Part shown: positions 49,255 to 58,441 of the stretch, piece by piece
Numbering within the stretch: the first letter of the stretch is position 1
Layout of the letters: each line of letters opens with the position of its first letter
From: JAZKAD01 sp040389305
Lineage (GTDB): Bacteria > Pseudomonadota > Alphaproteobacteria > Rickettsiales > Rickettsiaceae
Length of the DNA: 64,000 bases
Assembly: GCA_040389305.1 (NCBI GenBank)
Contig: JAZKAD010000015.1
Location: forward strand, 1-64,000
Direction of reading: 5' to 3'
The notes under the pieces: model-generated
Seen by the model: the letters and a program-made list of their open reading frames with translations, nothing else
The model's database searches: none
What the model was told of the DNA's origin: nothing
Program-made: the position numbers and the translations under genes

Positions 49255-49277
49255 TATTTACTGACCTATAGCAGTAT

Positions 49278-49898
49278 TTAGATCTTGCCCAGTAATAACT
49301 TAACTCCAATGACTATAAAAATAATACCTATAGTTTTATCTATCAAACTCTTAGCTTTTTGAAATTTTGAGTTAAGTAAATTGCTCGAAAAAAATAAAGC
49401 AACCAAGGTAAACCATACAAAGGTTTGTATAAAAATTATGGCAGCATATAAAAGAATTGTATGAAGCTGAATTTCCGCCTCAATTACAACGCTAAATACT
49501 CCAATAAAGAATATCATAGCTTTAGGATTAAGAGCATTTACTAAAAATCCCTCATAAATAGCTTTAGTTATGCTCATTTTCTCATTTTTATGATCAGAAA
49601 TGATCTCGGTATCCCCAGAATTTCTTAAAGTTTTATATCCAATATATATAAGGTAGAAGGCCCCGAAATATTTGACTGCCACAAATACCAAGACATTTTG
49701 TTTAATTGCCAATCCTAAACCTAAAGATATGTAGGTTAGATGCACTAAAGTGCCGAGCGCTATTCCGAGGGCGGTATAAATACCATGTTTGCGTGAGTAA
49801 GATAAGCTGTTTTTAAGGACGATTACAAAATCTGGGCCCGGGCTAATTAAACCAAGAGTCATCACTAGCATTACGCTAAAAAACGAGGTGCTTACCAT
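49278..49898 (-). CDS. LysE/RhtB-family amino-acid exporter
   Basis: 206 residues with about six membrane segments. The N-terminal [24 protein letters not shown] matches the family signature (PGP near segment 1, then GxxxxxG), and [17 protein letters not shown] the second half. RhtB-type proteins export homoserine, threonine, lysine and related compounds. Its start overlaps the end of fabH by seven bases, so it is translated as part of rpmF-fabH-lysE. Substrate unknown. Confidence 0.87.
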   Translation of the reverse strand: MVSTSFFSVMLVMTLGLISPGPDFVIVLKNSLSYSRKHGIYTALGIALGTLVHLTYISLGLGLAIKQNVLVFVAVKYFGAFYLIYIGYKTLRNSGDTEIISDHKNEKMSITKAIYEGFLVNALNPKAMIFFIGVFSVVIEAEIQLHTILLYAAIIFIQTFVWFTLVALFFSSNLLNSKFQKAKSLIDKTIGIIFIVIGVKLLLGKI

Positions 49899-50854
49899 TG
49901 GATAAGCCCCGCTCCCCAGGTGAGCCCAGCGCCCAAGGCTATAGTCATTACGATATCACCTTTTTTGAGCTTTCCAGATTTTTTAAGAGTTGTAAGAGCC
50001 ATGGGCACAGATGCGGCAGAGCAATTTGCATGCTCCCCTACTGTTTTCACGACGCGTTCATCTTCAATACCAAGATTTTTGGCTATAGCATCAAGGATTC
50101 TGATATTTGCTTGATGAGGAACGAAGTAAGAAATGTCAGATAAACTTAAGTTGGATTCTTCCAGCAGAGCAGAAGCTGCGCTAGTCATTTTTTCAACCGC
50201 GTGCTTAAAAACTTCAGAGCCTTGCATTTTTATAACCCCAGCTTTGCCGTTCATGCTAACGCCGCCATCTGTATATAATATATCCACGTAGTTTCCGTCT
50301 GAATATATCTTGCTAGATATAATTCCCGCACTTCCGCTTTCTTGCTTTAGTATAACCGCGCCAGCACCGTCGCCAAATAAAATGCATGTACCACGATCTT
50401 GCCAATTTAGGAGAGAGGACATAAGGTCGGCGCCAACAAGCAATACTGTATTATAGCCGGAAGCCTTCATCATTGCGTCCGCCACATGTAGGCCATAGAC
50501 AAATCCTGCGCATACTGCTTGAAGATCGAATGATGGAATGGAGGAAAGGCCTAGATAGCCCTGGAGCTTTGTAGCTACCGAAGGAAAACTATTATCAGGA
50601 CTGGTAGTGCAGACAATGATAAGATCAATGGAAGATTTGTCTATATTAGCGTCCTTAATAGCCTCGAGAGAGGCAGCAAGAGCCATATGCGAAGTATATT
50701 CGCCATCAGAAGCTATATGTCTTTTGGTAATGCCAGTGCGACTGCGAATCCATTNNNNNNNNNNAGAGCCATTATTGAGGCTACGTGCCAGCTCTTCGTT
50801 GGTGACGAAGCGCTCCGGCAGGTATAAGCTGCAGCCTGCTATGACATTCCCCAT
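49892..50854 (-). CDS. fabH: 3-oxoacyl-ACP synthase III FabH (contains an assembly gap)
   Basis: Condenses acetyl-CoA with malonyl-ACP to start fatty-acid synthesis. Catalytic Cys in [12 protein letters not shown], His in [12 protein letters not shown], Asn in [10 protein letters not shown]; substrate arginine in [13 protein letters not shown]. Ten Ns at 50755-50764 fall between NNGS and WIRSRTGI, where the family usually has a short 'SDE' stretch; the frame is kept. 320 residues otherwise normal. It follows rpmF by five bases, with plsX missing from its usual place between them. Confidence 0.93.
   Translation of the reverse strand: MGNVIAGCSLYLPERFVTNEELARSLNNGSXXXXWIRSRTGITKRHIASDGEYTSHMALAASLEAIKDANIDKSSIDLIIVCTTSPDNSFPSVATKLQGYLGLSSIPSFDLQAVCAGFVYGLHVADAMMKASGYNTVLLVGADLMSSLLNWQDRGTCILFGDGAGAVILKQESGSAGIISSKIYSDGNYVDILYTDGGVSMNGKAGVIKMQGSEVFKHAVEKMTSAASALLEESNLSLSDISYFVPHQANIRILDAIAKNLGIEDERVVKTVGEHANCSAASVPMALTTLKKSGKLKKGDIVMTIALGAGLTWGAGLIQW
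50755..50764. other. Assembly gap (10 N) inside fabH
   Basis: Ten undetermined bases near the N-terminus of fabH. The frame agrees on both sides, but the conserved motif spacing suggests the real gap may be shorter. Confidence 0.95.
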
Positions 50855-50859
50855 AAACT

Positions 50860-51060
50860 TTAGTCTTCGTCTGAATCTACGCTAGCTTTAGCAAGGAGTA
50901 CTTCACGGCCCTTATATGTACCATCTTTCATAGACATATGATGAGGCAACTTGAACTCGCCTGTTTCTGAGTCAATAACTACATTGACTTTACGTAGAGC
51001 GTGATGAGAGCGTCTCATGCCGCGTTTAGATGTAGATGTTTTTCTTTTTGGAACTGCCAT
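50860..51060 (-). CDS. rpmF: 50S ribosomal protein L32
   Basis: 66 residues from ATG 51060, beginning with the invariant [20 protein letters not shown]. The frame extends 21 codons upstream but without family resemblance. The long C-terminal half ([19 protein letters not shown]) is typical of alphaproteobacterial L32. Heads the rpmF-fabH-lysE unit and is divergent from bamE. Confidence 0.95.
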   Translation of the reverse strand: MAVPKRKTSTSKRGMRRSHHALRKVNVVIDSETGEFKLPHHMSMKDGTYKGREVLLAKASVDSDED

Positions 51061-51144
51061 TTTATCAACCTTACACAAATAACTTGTCAAATAGGGGTGC
51101 AATATATTATATTTCTTTGACAAAATCTATATGTTTTTAATCCT

Positions 51145-51615
51145 ATGCACAAATATACCATTATATTCTCTATACTATTCTCTACATTTTTACTATCTAG
51201 CTGCCAAACTATTGATTCACGCGGGCAGTATATTGACGACTCTCAGCTCAAAGTGATTGAAAATAAAACGATGACCAAGAATGAAGTAATTAGCATGCTC
51301 GGCTCTCCAACATTAATTCCAGACTATAGCCCTGATGTTTGGTACTATGCAAGTAGATCTATGAGACGCAGTGCTTGGTTTAAGCCAAAGGTCACGGCGC
51401 AAAGAATTATTCAAATTACCTTCGAAAGTGATAAGATAGCAGAAGTTGAAGTTTTAAATGAATCTCATCAAGAAGGCATAAAAGTTATTAAAGAATATAC
51501 CAAATCTCTTGGTAATGATCAAAACCCTCTGCAACATTTTGTGCATAATCTTGGGCGCTTTAACAAGCCTATCAACCCCAAGAAGCATAGATATACAAAG
51601 CAAACTAAGCCCTAA
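51145..51615 (+). CDS. bamE: Outer-membrane assembly lipoprotein BamE/SmpA
   Basis: Small lipoprotein of the BAM complex. Lipobox LLSSC puts the lipidated Cys near residue 20. The BamE fold follows: KNEVISMLGSPTLIPDYSPDVWYYASRS carries the characteristic 'LGsP...D.WyY' pattern. The C-terminus is a basic tail (KKHRYTKQTK) longer than in E. coli. 156 residues. A short dyad (GCCCTAA/TTAGGGC) spans its stop codon. Confidence 0.9.
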   Translation: MHKYTIIFSILFSTFLLSSCQTIDSRGQYIDDSQLKVIENKTMTKNEVISMLGSPTLIPDYSPDVWYYASRSMRRSAWFKPKVTAQRIIQITFESDKIAEVEVLNESHQEGIKVIKEYTKSLGNDQNPLQHFVHNLGRFNKPINPKKHRYTKQTKP

Positions 51616-51687
51616 AGATAAAATTAGGGCAAAGACTTAGGTAAAGCTTTGTATAATTTCTCTAAAGTGCTAACAATTACATCAAGG

Positions 51688-51716
51688 TTGACAACTCGTT
51701 AATTTTTGGCTATTCT
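51688..51716 (+). promoter_or_regulatory. Consensus sigma-70 promoter of the CDPS-kinase unit
   Basis: A perfect TTGACA, 17-base spacer, then TATTCT (five of six consensus). Transcription would start near 51723, about 70 bases before the small membrane ORF. This is the best promoter match I see in the window. Confidence 0.75.
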
Positions 51717-51792
51717 AGGAGAAGACTCAATTAACCCTAGGTTACCAAAAATGTGGAATTGATGATGATAATTGATCTTATAGAATGTTGTT

Positions 51793-51993
51793 TTGCACTC
51801 GATTTCTTTAACAACCTTTGTTGGTTTTAATGTAATACAAATCTTTACAGCCCTACATGCTTATACTGTGGAGGACGACAAGTTACTCTATGGTACTATT
51901 TTGTGTTTCATAACATGCCTTATAATTAATATACTAACCGTGTATTATAGAATTAAGAAAGTCCAAACCCCCGTTCATAACCTAGAGGTCTAA
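51793..51993 (+). CDS. Small membrane protein upstream of the CDPS-kinase (66 aa)
   Basis: 66 codons with two hydrophobic stretches (TTFVGFNVIQIFTALHAY and LYGTILCFITCLIINILTVY) and a basic C-terminus. The stop shares one base with the kinase start (TAATG), a coupled arrangement. The start is weak: TTG 51793 with no clear Shine-Dalgarno, and an in-frame TAG just upstream. If real it could anchor or modulate the soluble kinase, which has no membrane segment of its own. No family recognised. Confidence 0.45.
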   Translation: MHSISLTTFVGFNVIQIFTALHAYTVEDDKLLYGTILCFITCLIINILTVYYRIKKVQTPVHNLEV

Positions 51994-54644
51994 TGAAGAA
52001 TAGTAAACCAGCAGCAATTAAAGACTTTTATACAGATATAGAGGCGCTTAAGCAAGTAATGGACCTTTCTCCTGGTCATATTTACTGGAAAGATAGAGAC
52101 GGAGTTATGCTGGGGTGTAATCTAAAGACCGCACAAAGCCTAGGGTTTAATAGCATCGAAGAAGTGGTGGGGAAGTCTGATTTTGAGCTCCTTGGCCATG
52201 ATAGCTCTACTGAGGTCAGAAAAAATGACCTCGAAGTGATAAATACCGGCAATGCTATCGTTGTAAAAGAAGCGGGCAAATTACTTGGGAAGGATCATGT
52301 ATTTTTGAGTCATAAAACCCCTTTAAGAAATACAGACTCTGAAATAATAGGAATTTTAGGGGTGTCATTAGACATTACAGAGCAAGAGGAGATTGTAAGG
52401 ACTTTAAACTCTCAGCAGGCTCAAAAATCTTATGTTGCATCTCTAGGTGGCATACCCAAAGAAGACAAAGATTTTTTAAAGTCTAAAACCTGCATAATGG
52501 TTATAAGTGTTGGTCAAGAATACCACGAAGGTGCCAAATTTAAAGCTACTTTAGAAATGGTAAATTCTCGCTTTAAAGAATGTACTATAGCTGTATGCGA
52601 TACATTACAACGTCATACCCTTTGTATACCTAAAGATAGTGATTACAATACTTCGAAGCTTTATGATTTATCAAAATCCTTAGGAGACGAATGGATTCAA
52701 AGAAATGAAGCGGTAATACAGACTCAGCTTAAAATCCCATCTCGGTGTGTCAGATGGGATGAGTGGTTTAAGACAGCTAGATTCGAAGAAGATTTTAAAA
52801 GAGTGAAGCGTCAATATGAGACTAATGAGGGCTATAAAGCCGCTATAGTCGAAGTTGTCAATACATTCGTTGAAAGGAATAGTAAACGTACCCCAGGAGC
52901 CGATAAAAAAAAGTTTTTCAACCACTCGTTAGAATATATTCTGGAAGAGTGTGCGTGCATGTTGCAGTGGTTTGATGGAGCATACGATTATGAGGTATAT
53001 AACGCCCCGCGAAGTAAAGCGCTTGCCGCTACTTTTGCTATGTTTGAGCAAGAGAAAAGTACTTACCTACTTCGTCCTACAGTAATAGAATTTACGAGCA
53101 TTGCCTCGAATAAGGAGGAATTAAATAATAATAAGATTGCTCTCGATAATATAGTAGAAACTTTGCCAGGACATGTATACTGGAAAGATAAAAATGGTAT
53201 GTATTCAGGTTGTAATTTAAAGCAAGCCCAAAGTTTTAATCTACATGATGTGAAGTCAGTATTAGGAAAAAGCGATTTCGATCTACTGGATTATGATATA
53301 GCCTTAGCTATAAGAAAAAATGACTTAGAAGTAATGAGTGCGGGGAGAACATGCGTCAGAGAAGAAGCGGCTGAATTTTTGGGCAAAAGATCGACTTTTT
53401 TGAGTTACAAGACTCCTATAAAAAACTCTCACTCTGCGGTGATAGGAATAGTTGGGGTGTCGCTTGATATCACAAAGCAAAAAGAAGCTGAGCAAAGGCT
53501 TATAGAGAAAAATCAGTTATTAAAAGAAGCTATAAAAGCCAAGCGAGATTTTCTCAATAATATCAGTCACGAGATCAGAACCCCGCTCTCTTGCATACTG
53601 AAGATGTCTAATCTTTTATACGAAGACTGGGAAAAATATCCGAATAATGAAGCTCGCAAGGCCCATCTTAAGATGGCTGTTGACGGCAACAATAGACTGC
53701 AAAGCGTGCTTTTAAACCTTCTTGATTTATCCAAAGTGAATGCAGAGAAGATGCAATATGAAAAAATACCATATTCTCTCGCAAGGTCTACGGAGGATGT
53801 CGTTAGGGAGTTCATAGATCAAAAACACAGAATTCACTTGGACTATAACAAGACCGAGGATTTCAATTGTTTATATGATCATTTTAGGATTGAGCAGGTT
53901 ATAAGGAATTTACTTGCTAATGCTATTAGCTATGGAGGAGAGGGGGATATCACAGTCACTCTGTCCCGAGAAGAGGGTCTACTAAAATTTAATATAAAAG
54001 ACCAGGGGATTGGAGTACCGGAAGATGAGCTATTATGCATATTTAAAATTTTCACTCAAAGTAGCATAACTAAAAGTGGCGCTGGTGGGAGCGGCATAGG
54101 CCTATCTATTTGCCAGACAATCATCGAAGGGCATGGAGGAAGAATCTGGGCTGAGAATAACCAAGATATTGGTAGCAATTTCACCTTTGAGCTACCTCTC
54201 CCTAAAGAGCAAATAATTTTTGATGTACAAAAGCAAGACTATGTCCCAAGTACAAAGTTTGACCCAAACAAGAAAAAGCCAGTAGTGCTTGTGATAGATG
54301 ACGAGCAGACCATTCTTGATGTGTCTTCTCTTGTACTCAGTAGCATAGGGTTTGAAGTAATCACTGCAAATTCAGGGGAAATGGGCGTAGAAATATTAAA
54401 AGAGATAGCGGATAAAATTGACGTAGTTCTTTTAGATATGATGATGCCAGCCGCTCCTGGATTAGAGATACTGAAGATAATAAAAGCAGATGAAAAACTG
54501 CGTGATATTCCAATCTATATACATAGTGGCATGTCGGATGGTGATGAGGTAGAAGAGGCCCTAGCGCTCGGTGCCCTTGGATTTATATCTAAAACTTCAA
54601 GCCGTGATAGCATAGCAAAAATTTTATCAGAGTTCTTGAAATAA
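51993..54644 (+). CDS. PAS - cyclodipeptide synthase - PAS - histidine kinase - receiver fusion
   Basis: 883 residues, no membrane segment. Domains as read: PAS1 12-133 (PGHIYWKDRDG, GKSDFELL); a 160-372 domain resembling tRNA-dependent cyclodipeptide synthases (CDPS); PAS2 381-500, a close relative of PAS1; HisKA with NNISHEIRTPLS (His526); HATPase (NLLANAISYGGEG, DQGIGVP, GSGIGLS); receiver 763-883 with Asp815 (VLLDMMMP) and Lys867. CDPS evidence: ISVGQEYHEGAKF and DTLQRHTL match the N-terminal core; Ser172, Tyr315 and Glu319 (in SLEYILEECACML) align with AlbC Ser37, Tyr178, Glu182, and the Ser-Tyr spacing is 143 against 141. The known enzymes join two aminoacyl-tRNAs into a diketopiperazine. 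Position 203 is Asn337 rather than the usual His or Pro. The start ATG follows GAGG. Kinase and receiver calls are sure; CDPS likely; activity and signal link inferred. Confidence 0.87.
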   Translation: MKNSKPAAIKDFYTDIEALKQVMDLSPGHIYWKDRDGVMLGCNLKTAQSLGFNSIEEVVGKSDFELLGHDSSTEVRKNDLEVINTGNAIVVKEAGKLLGKDHVFLSHKTPLRNTDSEIIGILGVSLDITEQEEIVRTLNSQQAQKSYVASLGGIPKEDKDFLKSKTCIMVISVGQEYHEGAKFKATLEMVNSRFKECTIAVCDTLQRHTLCIPKDSDYNTSKLYDLSKSLGDEWIQRNEAVIQTQLKIPSRCVRWDEWFKTARFEEDFKRVKRQYETNEGYKAAIVEVVNTFVERNSKRTPGADKKKFFNHSLEYILEECACMLQWFDGAYDYEVYNAPRSKALAATFAMFEQEKSTYLLRPTVIEFTSIASNKEELNNNKIALDNIVETLPGHVYWKDKNGMYSGCNLKQAQSFNLHDVKSVLGKSDFDLLDYDIALAIRKNDLEVMSAGRTCVREEAAEFLGKRSTFLSYKTPIKNSHSAVIGIVGVSLDITKQKEAEQRLIEKNQLLKEAIKAKRDFLNNISHEIRTPLSCILKMSNLLYEDWEKYPNNEARKAHLKMAVDGNNRLQSVLLNLLDLSKVNAEKMQYEKIPYSLARSTEDVVREFIDQKHRIHLDYNKTEDFNCLYDHFRIEQVIRNLLANAISYGGEGDITVTLSREEGLLKFNIKDQGIGVPEDELLCIFKIFTQSSITKSGAGGSGIGLSICQTIIEGHGGRIWAENNQDIGSNFTFELPLPKEQIIFDVQKQDYVPSTKFDPNKKKPVVLVIDDEQTILDVSSLVLSSIGFEVITANSGEMGVEILKEIADKIDVVLLDMMMPAAPGLEILKIIKADEKLRDIPIYIHSGMSDGDEVEEALALGALGFISKTSSRDSIAKILSEFLK

Positions 54645-54692
54645 GGTATAAAAAACCCTATTATCAGAGCTTCAGGTAATTAAAGGCAAGAC

Positions 54693-55097
54693 ATGCGCCC
54701 AAATAAAGCAGCCGCTTCAGAGCGTCAACTTAAAGTGGCTGAGCTCATCAAAATATCCTTAGCTGATGCTATCACTAAGGGCAAGGTGAAGGATCTTCGT
54801 CTCTCTAGTAATAGCGTTACTATCACTAAAGTTGAAGTCTCCGGGGACTTAAAAGTGGCAACATGCTATGTCATCCCCTTCGGTTCTTCATATAGCGCTG
54901 AGATTAAAACTAAGCTAAGCGCAAAAGAGCTTCTTGATGCTTTGGAGGAGTCAAAATATGGACTTCGTGCCTGGGTTACTAAAAACGTCGCTTTGAAATA
55001 TTCTCCCGAAATAAGATTCGCGTATGACCACGGCTTTGAAAATGCCAGTATTGTAGAGCAATTATTGCAAAATAATGCGAGTAATGATGAAGATTAA
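54693..55097 (+). CDS. rbfA: Ribosome-binding factor A
   Basis: Small KH-fold protein needed for 16S 5'-end maturation and cold adaptation. 134 residues with SERQLKVAELIKISLADAI, LSSNSVTITKVEVSGDLKVATCYV-type core (VTITKVEVSGDLKVA) and the C-terminal LKYSPEIRFAYDHGFENA. It follows the CDPS-kinase by 48 bases and its 3' end overlaps lptE by 23 bases. Usual partners infB, nusA and truB are absent here. Confidence 0.92.
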   Translation: MRPNKAAASERQLKVAELIKISLADAITKGKVKDLRLSSNSVTITKVEVSGDLKVATCYVIPFGSSYSAEIKTKLSAKELLDALEESKYGLRAWVTKNVALKYSPEIRFAYDHGFENASIVEQLLQNNASNDED

Positions 55098-55596
55098 GCT
55101 AAGTATTTCTCATGCAAAGCATTTGCTATGGATGGTGCTTACTACATTAATACTATCCTCATGCGGATTTCATCCGGTATATGAAAAGAACTCAAATGAG
55201 AGAATTCCTTCAATTGAAATTGCTCCTATAAATTCAGTAGAAGGTGCAGAATTTTATCATCGTTTATCAGATATCATTGATAACAATGAAAATGCAAGAT
55301 ATCAGCTACAAGTTAAATTGGTATATACATCCTCTCCATTGGTAATTAGTAAAGACTCTGACGTGCTTGAGCAAAATGTAGCTTTAGATGTGCATTCAGA
55401 CCTTCTTGATAAACAAACAGGACTTATTACTAAGATCAGAGATTTTAGAATAGTGGGTTCTTATAATGCGATCTTTTCTCCTTATATTAGCTATACGGCA
55501 GAAGCTGCAGAAAAAACAAATCTCGCTATACGTGCGGCAGATGAAGTGCATAAATGCTTAAGTGTATTTTTTAGTCAGCAGATTCAATTACCCTAA
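55075..55596 (+). CDS. lptE: LPS-assembly lipoprotein LptE
   Basis: Plug lipoprotein of the outer-membrane LptD translocon. Lipobox LILSSC with the motif CGFHPVY immediately after, which is the LptE hallmark. The remaining domain (RLSDIIDNNENARYQLQVKLVYTS, then NVALDVHSDLL) has the small alpha/beta LptE pattern. 173 residues from ATG 55075; ATGs at 55084 and 55087 are alternative starts. Overlaps rbfA. Confidence 0.87.
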   Translation: MRVMMKIKLSISHAKHLLWMVLTTLILSSCGFHPVYEKNSNERIPSIEIAPINSVEGAEFYHRLSDIIDNNENARYQLQVKLVYTSSPLVISKDSDVLEQNVALDVHSDLLDKQTGLITKIRDFRIVGSYNAIFSPYISYTAEAAEKTNLAIRAADEVHKCLSVFFSQQIQLP

Positions 55597-55635
55597 CTAT
55601 TATATTCAAGCCATTATATTCAAGGAGATTTTAAT

Positions 55636-56529
55636 ATGTCCCATCCATTGCACGGACTAATGACAGCTCTTGTGACTCCATTTAAAAATGATGAGATCGA
55701 CTTCACATCGCTGCAAAAACTACTGGATTATCAAAAAAAAGGCGGTGTTAAGACTGTTGTAGTAGCTGGATCTACCGGAGAAGTTCCAACCCTTAGCAAG
55801 GAAGAGTATAATGAACTTATTAAACACGCAGTAGAGTTCGCGGGCGGCCTTAATATCGTTGCAGGCTGTGGGTCTAGTAGCACGAAAATCGCAGTAGACA
55901 TGGCAACTTCGGCAGAAAAGATAGGAGCTTCTGCTTTAATGTGTACTGTACCTGCTTATAATAAACCTACACAAGAAGGAATTTGGTTGCACTTCAAAGC
56001 CGTACATGATGCAACAAATCTACCAATAATGCTTTATACTATACCTAGTCGTACTGGTACCGATTTTACAGATGAAACTATTTTACGTTTAGCGCAGTTA
56101 CCACGTATTGTGGCGATAAAAGATGGCGGGCCTGATATCGAGCGTCCTCTTAGAATGTCTGCAAAACTTTCAGATTTCTCAATACTCGCTGGAGACGATT
56201 CCGCTGCTACTTTATTTTATGCGCAAGGGGGGTCTGGTCTTGTCTCTGTTGCTTCTAATGTAATGCCTCGAACAATGTCAAGGCTATGTGCGCTTTTACA
56301 AGAATCTCGACTTCAAGAGGCTATAACGTTGCAACAAAAGTTGTTTCCAATGTACAAAGCAATGTTTATTGAAACTAACCCAATTCCCGTGAAATACGCA
56401 GTCTCTCTCCTTGGCTTATGTGAGCCAGATTTAAGAATGCCTTTATGCGCGCTAAGTAAAGATAACCAAGAAAAAGTAGAGATCGCTATGAAGATTGCAA
56501 AGGAGCTGGAAGATTTGCCTTGGGACTGA
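55636..56529 (+). CDS. dapA: 4-hydroxy-tetrahydrodipicolinate synthase
   Basis: Condenses pyruvate with aspartate semialdehyde in the diaminopimelate/lysine pathway, so the organism probably makes wall peptidoglycan precursors. TIM-barrel of 297 residues: GLMTALVTPFKND at the start, GSTGEVPTLSKEEY, the active-site Tyr in LYTIPSRTG and the Schiff-base Lys in VAIKDGGPD. GAGG-type ribosome site (AAGGAG) lies just upstream of ATG 55636. Convergent with the hybrid kinase. Confidence 0.95.
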   Translation: MSHPLHGLMTALVTPFKNDEIDFTSLQKLLDYQKKGGVKTVVVAGSTGEVPTLSKEEYNELIKHAVEFAGGLNIVAGCGSSSTKIAVDMATSAEKIGASALMCTVPAYNKPTQEGIWLHFKAVHDATNLPIMLYTIPSRTGTDFTDETILRLAQLPRIVAIKDGGPDIERPLRMSAKLSDFSILAGDDSAATLFYAQGGSGLVSVASNVMPRTMSRLCALLQESRLQEAITLQQKLFPMYKAMFIETNPIPVKYAVSLLGLCEPDLRMPLCALSKDNQEKVEIAMKIAKELEDLPWD

Positions 56530-56581
56530 ATATTTAGAGTCGGATATAAAGGCCATCTCCGTGAAGATATAGATATAAAAA

Positions 56582-58441
56582 TTATTTTCCTAGGTCTTTA
56601 TCTATAGCATTTTTCACTAGATTCAATATCTCATCGTTTGCATAAGGCTTCTTAATATAACATATTGGCCCAAGCTCCATAGCGCGATCTAGATCTCCTC
56701 CTCCGGCCGTACCACTTTGCAAAATCACAGGAATATGACTTGTTTTGGGATTAAGCTTCAAAAGAGCCATCACATCTGCACCGTCCATGTCTGGCATCAT
56801 GAGATCTAATAGTATTAGATCTATATCTTTTATGTTCTTCCTAAGATAGTTCACTCCTTCCATAGCATTTGTGTAGCCGTGAATTGTATACCCTTCTTTT
56901 GCAAAAATGAGATCCAAACTTGATATAATATTTTCCTCATCATCAATAACAAGAATAGCTTTTGGCCTTGTTTTATTGTCCATATATTCATCCTCAAGTA
57001 TTTCACGTTCTGGTAAGGGCTCTCTATTTTCATCATAACACATTGGGAGCTGGAAGTGAAATGTTGAACCTATTCCATCTGCATTATTTTCTGCCCAGAT
57101 GCGACCATGATGCATTTTTATAATTTTCGTACAGAGTGCAAGGCCAAGGCCAGTGCCGCCAGCGCCAGTTTTCGTCCTTGAGCTCTGCTTAAAAGCTTCG
57201 AATATAACGACAAGTTCTTTCGGTGGAATACCAACGCCATTGTCACGAAGAGAGAAGTGAAGGTATCGGTTATCTTTAGGAGCGCTTTGCTCGCCGTCAG
57301 CTTGGGGGTTGCCAGAGGCCTGGGATGGGGTAAACTCTTCGAGATCTTCGGTTTCTATTCTCAGTGATGCCTCTAGCCTACCACCTTCTTTGGGGCAGAA
57401 TTTTATGGCATTTGTACAAAGGTTCCGAATCACCTGAAAGGTAAGTTCGCGATCTGCGGTTATTGGCATTTCTCCTTCGGTAGTAAAACTAATTTCTATA
57501 TTTCTTTGAAATAAATAGAGATTTTGACATTCATCTATAATTTCCGACACTGAGCTAGAGATATCAAACTTTGTAATATGCAGCACCCATTTTCCAGCCT
57601 CATGCTTAGAAAGATCAAGTGTATTATTAACTAGATTAGTTAGTCTCTTGGCATTACTTGCAACTTGACCAGCAATGCTTAACTTCTTTTCGTTTGACAG
57701 ACTTTCCCATTGCGAAACTAAACTTTCTGATAGGCTCATGAAATTATGCACGGGAGTTCTGATCTCGTGACTCATGTTGCTTAAATATTCGGTTTTAAAT
57801 GCAAGAGCATTCTCTAGCTCTAGAGTTCTGGTATGTACGGCATCTTCGAGATGGGCATTGAGATCATCCCGAGCTTTATTCATAAAATCGTTCCAAATCT
57901 CTCTGTTACGAGAGAAAATTGCTCCCACGACTACTACGTGTACAAACATATATGAGCATAGTGAGACGTATCTTTCGCTTGGCCATTCGGTAATAACGCC
58001 TCCAAGAGCGTAAAATAATCCGATACCTAAGATTACTCCTATAATTTCTATAATAACGAAGCTCAAGACATCTACTAACAATAAAGTAATAATAGTCGCT
58101 ATATTAAAATTTATCATAAGCTCTAGAGACAAATTGCTTTTTAAGGCAATATATGATGTGAGCAGTGGTATAGCGACAATTACTGTCATATACCAGTAAA
58201 GAGGCAAAAACTTTTTAAAACTAGAAGGCCATTGCTTCCTAAGTAATAACCCTACCCCTAGTAACGTTGCTATCGCTCTGAAACCTAAACTAACATGCGA
58301 GTGTAGAGCGAGGGCTTCGTATAGATATGCTAAAGGATGGTTGATAATAATGAATATCGCAAAAGTATTATACTGAGCTCCATATTTATGAACTCTACTA
58401 GAAGCGAGGTCCGCTATGTAGTTGACAAAAGCTACAGTCAT
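56582..58441 (-). CDS. Membrane hybrid histidine kinase with receiver domain
   Basis: 619 residues from ATG 58441. Six or so N-terminal membrane segments (about 25-180) form an input domain without a recognised ligand fold. A coiled linker leads to HisKA (SNMSHEIRTPVHN, His225), a HATPase (NLCTNAIKFCP, DNGVGIPPKE, GTGLGLAL) with an unusual Pro/Gln/Asp-rich insert near 370-390, and a receiver (ILVIDDEEN, LILLDLMMPDMDG, Asp546). Its ATG overlaps the methyltransferase stop (ATGA), so the two are coupled. It shares its REC and kinase style with the CDPS-kinase (IWAENN, SGTGAGG-type loops). No separate response regulator of the OmpR or NtrC type is close. Confidence 0.9.
   Translation of the reverse strand: MTVAFVNYIADLASSRVHKYGAQYNTFAIFIIINHPLAYLYEALALHSHVSLGFRAIATLLGVGLLLRKQWPSSFKKFLPLYWYMTVIVAIPLLTSYIALKSNLSLELMINFNIATIITLLLVDVLSFVIIEIIGVILGIGLFYALGGVITEWPSERYVSLCSYMFVHVVVVGAIFSRNREIWNDFMNKARDDLNAHLEDAVHTRTLELENALAFKTEYLSNMSHEIRTPVHNFMSLSESLVSQWESLSNEKKLSIAGQVASNAKRLTNLVNNTLDLSKHEAGKWVLHITKFDISSSVSEIIDECQNLYLFQRNIEISFTTEGEMPITADRELTFQVIRNLCTNAIKFCPKEGGRLEASLRIETEDLEEFTPSQASGNPQADGEQSAPKDNRYLHFSLRDNGVGIPPKELVVIFEAFKQSSRTKTGAGGTGLGLALCTKIIKMHHGRIWAENNADGIGSTFHFQLPMCYDENREPLPEREILEDEYMDNKTRPKAILVIDDEENIISSLDLIFAKEGYTIHGYTNAMEGVNYLRKNIKDIDLILLDLMMPDMDGADVMALLKLNPKTSHIPVILQSGTAGGGDLDRAMELGPICYIKKPYANDEILNLVKNAIDKDLGK

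Noticed and set aside
51609..51630. GCCCTAA/TTAGGGC dyad as a terminator of bamE
   Set aside because: It overlaps the stop codon and lacks a T-run on either strand; at most a weak attenuator.
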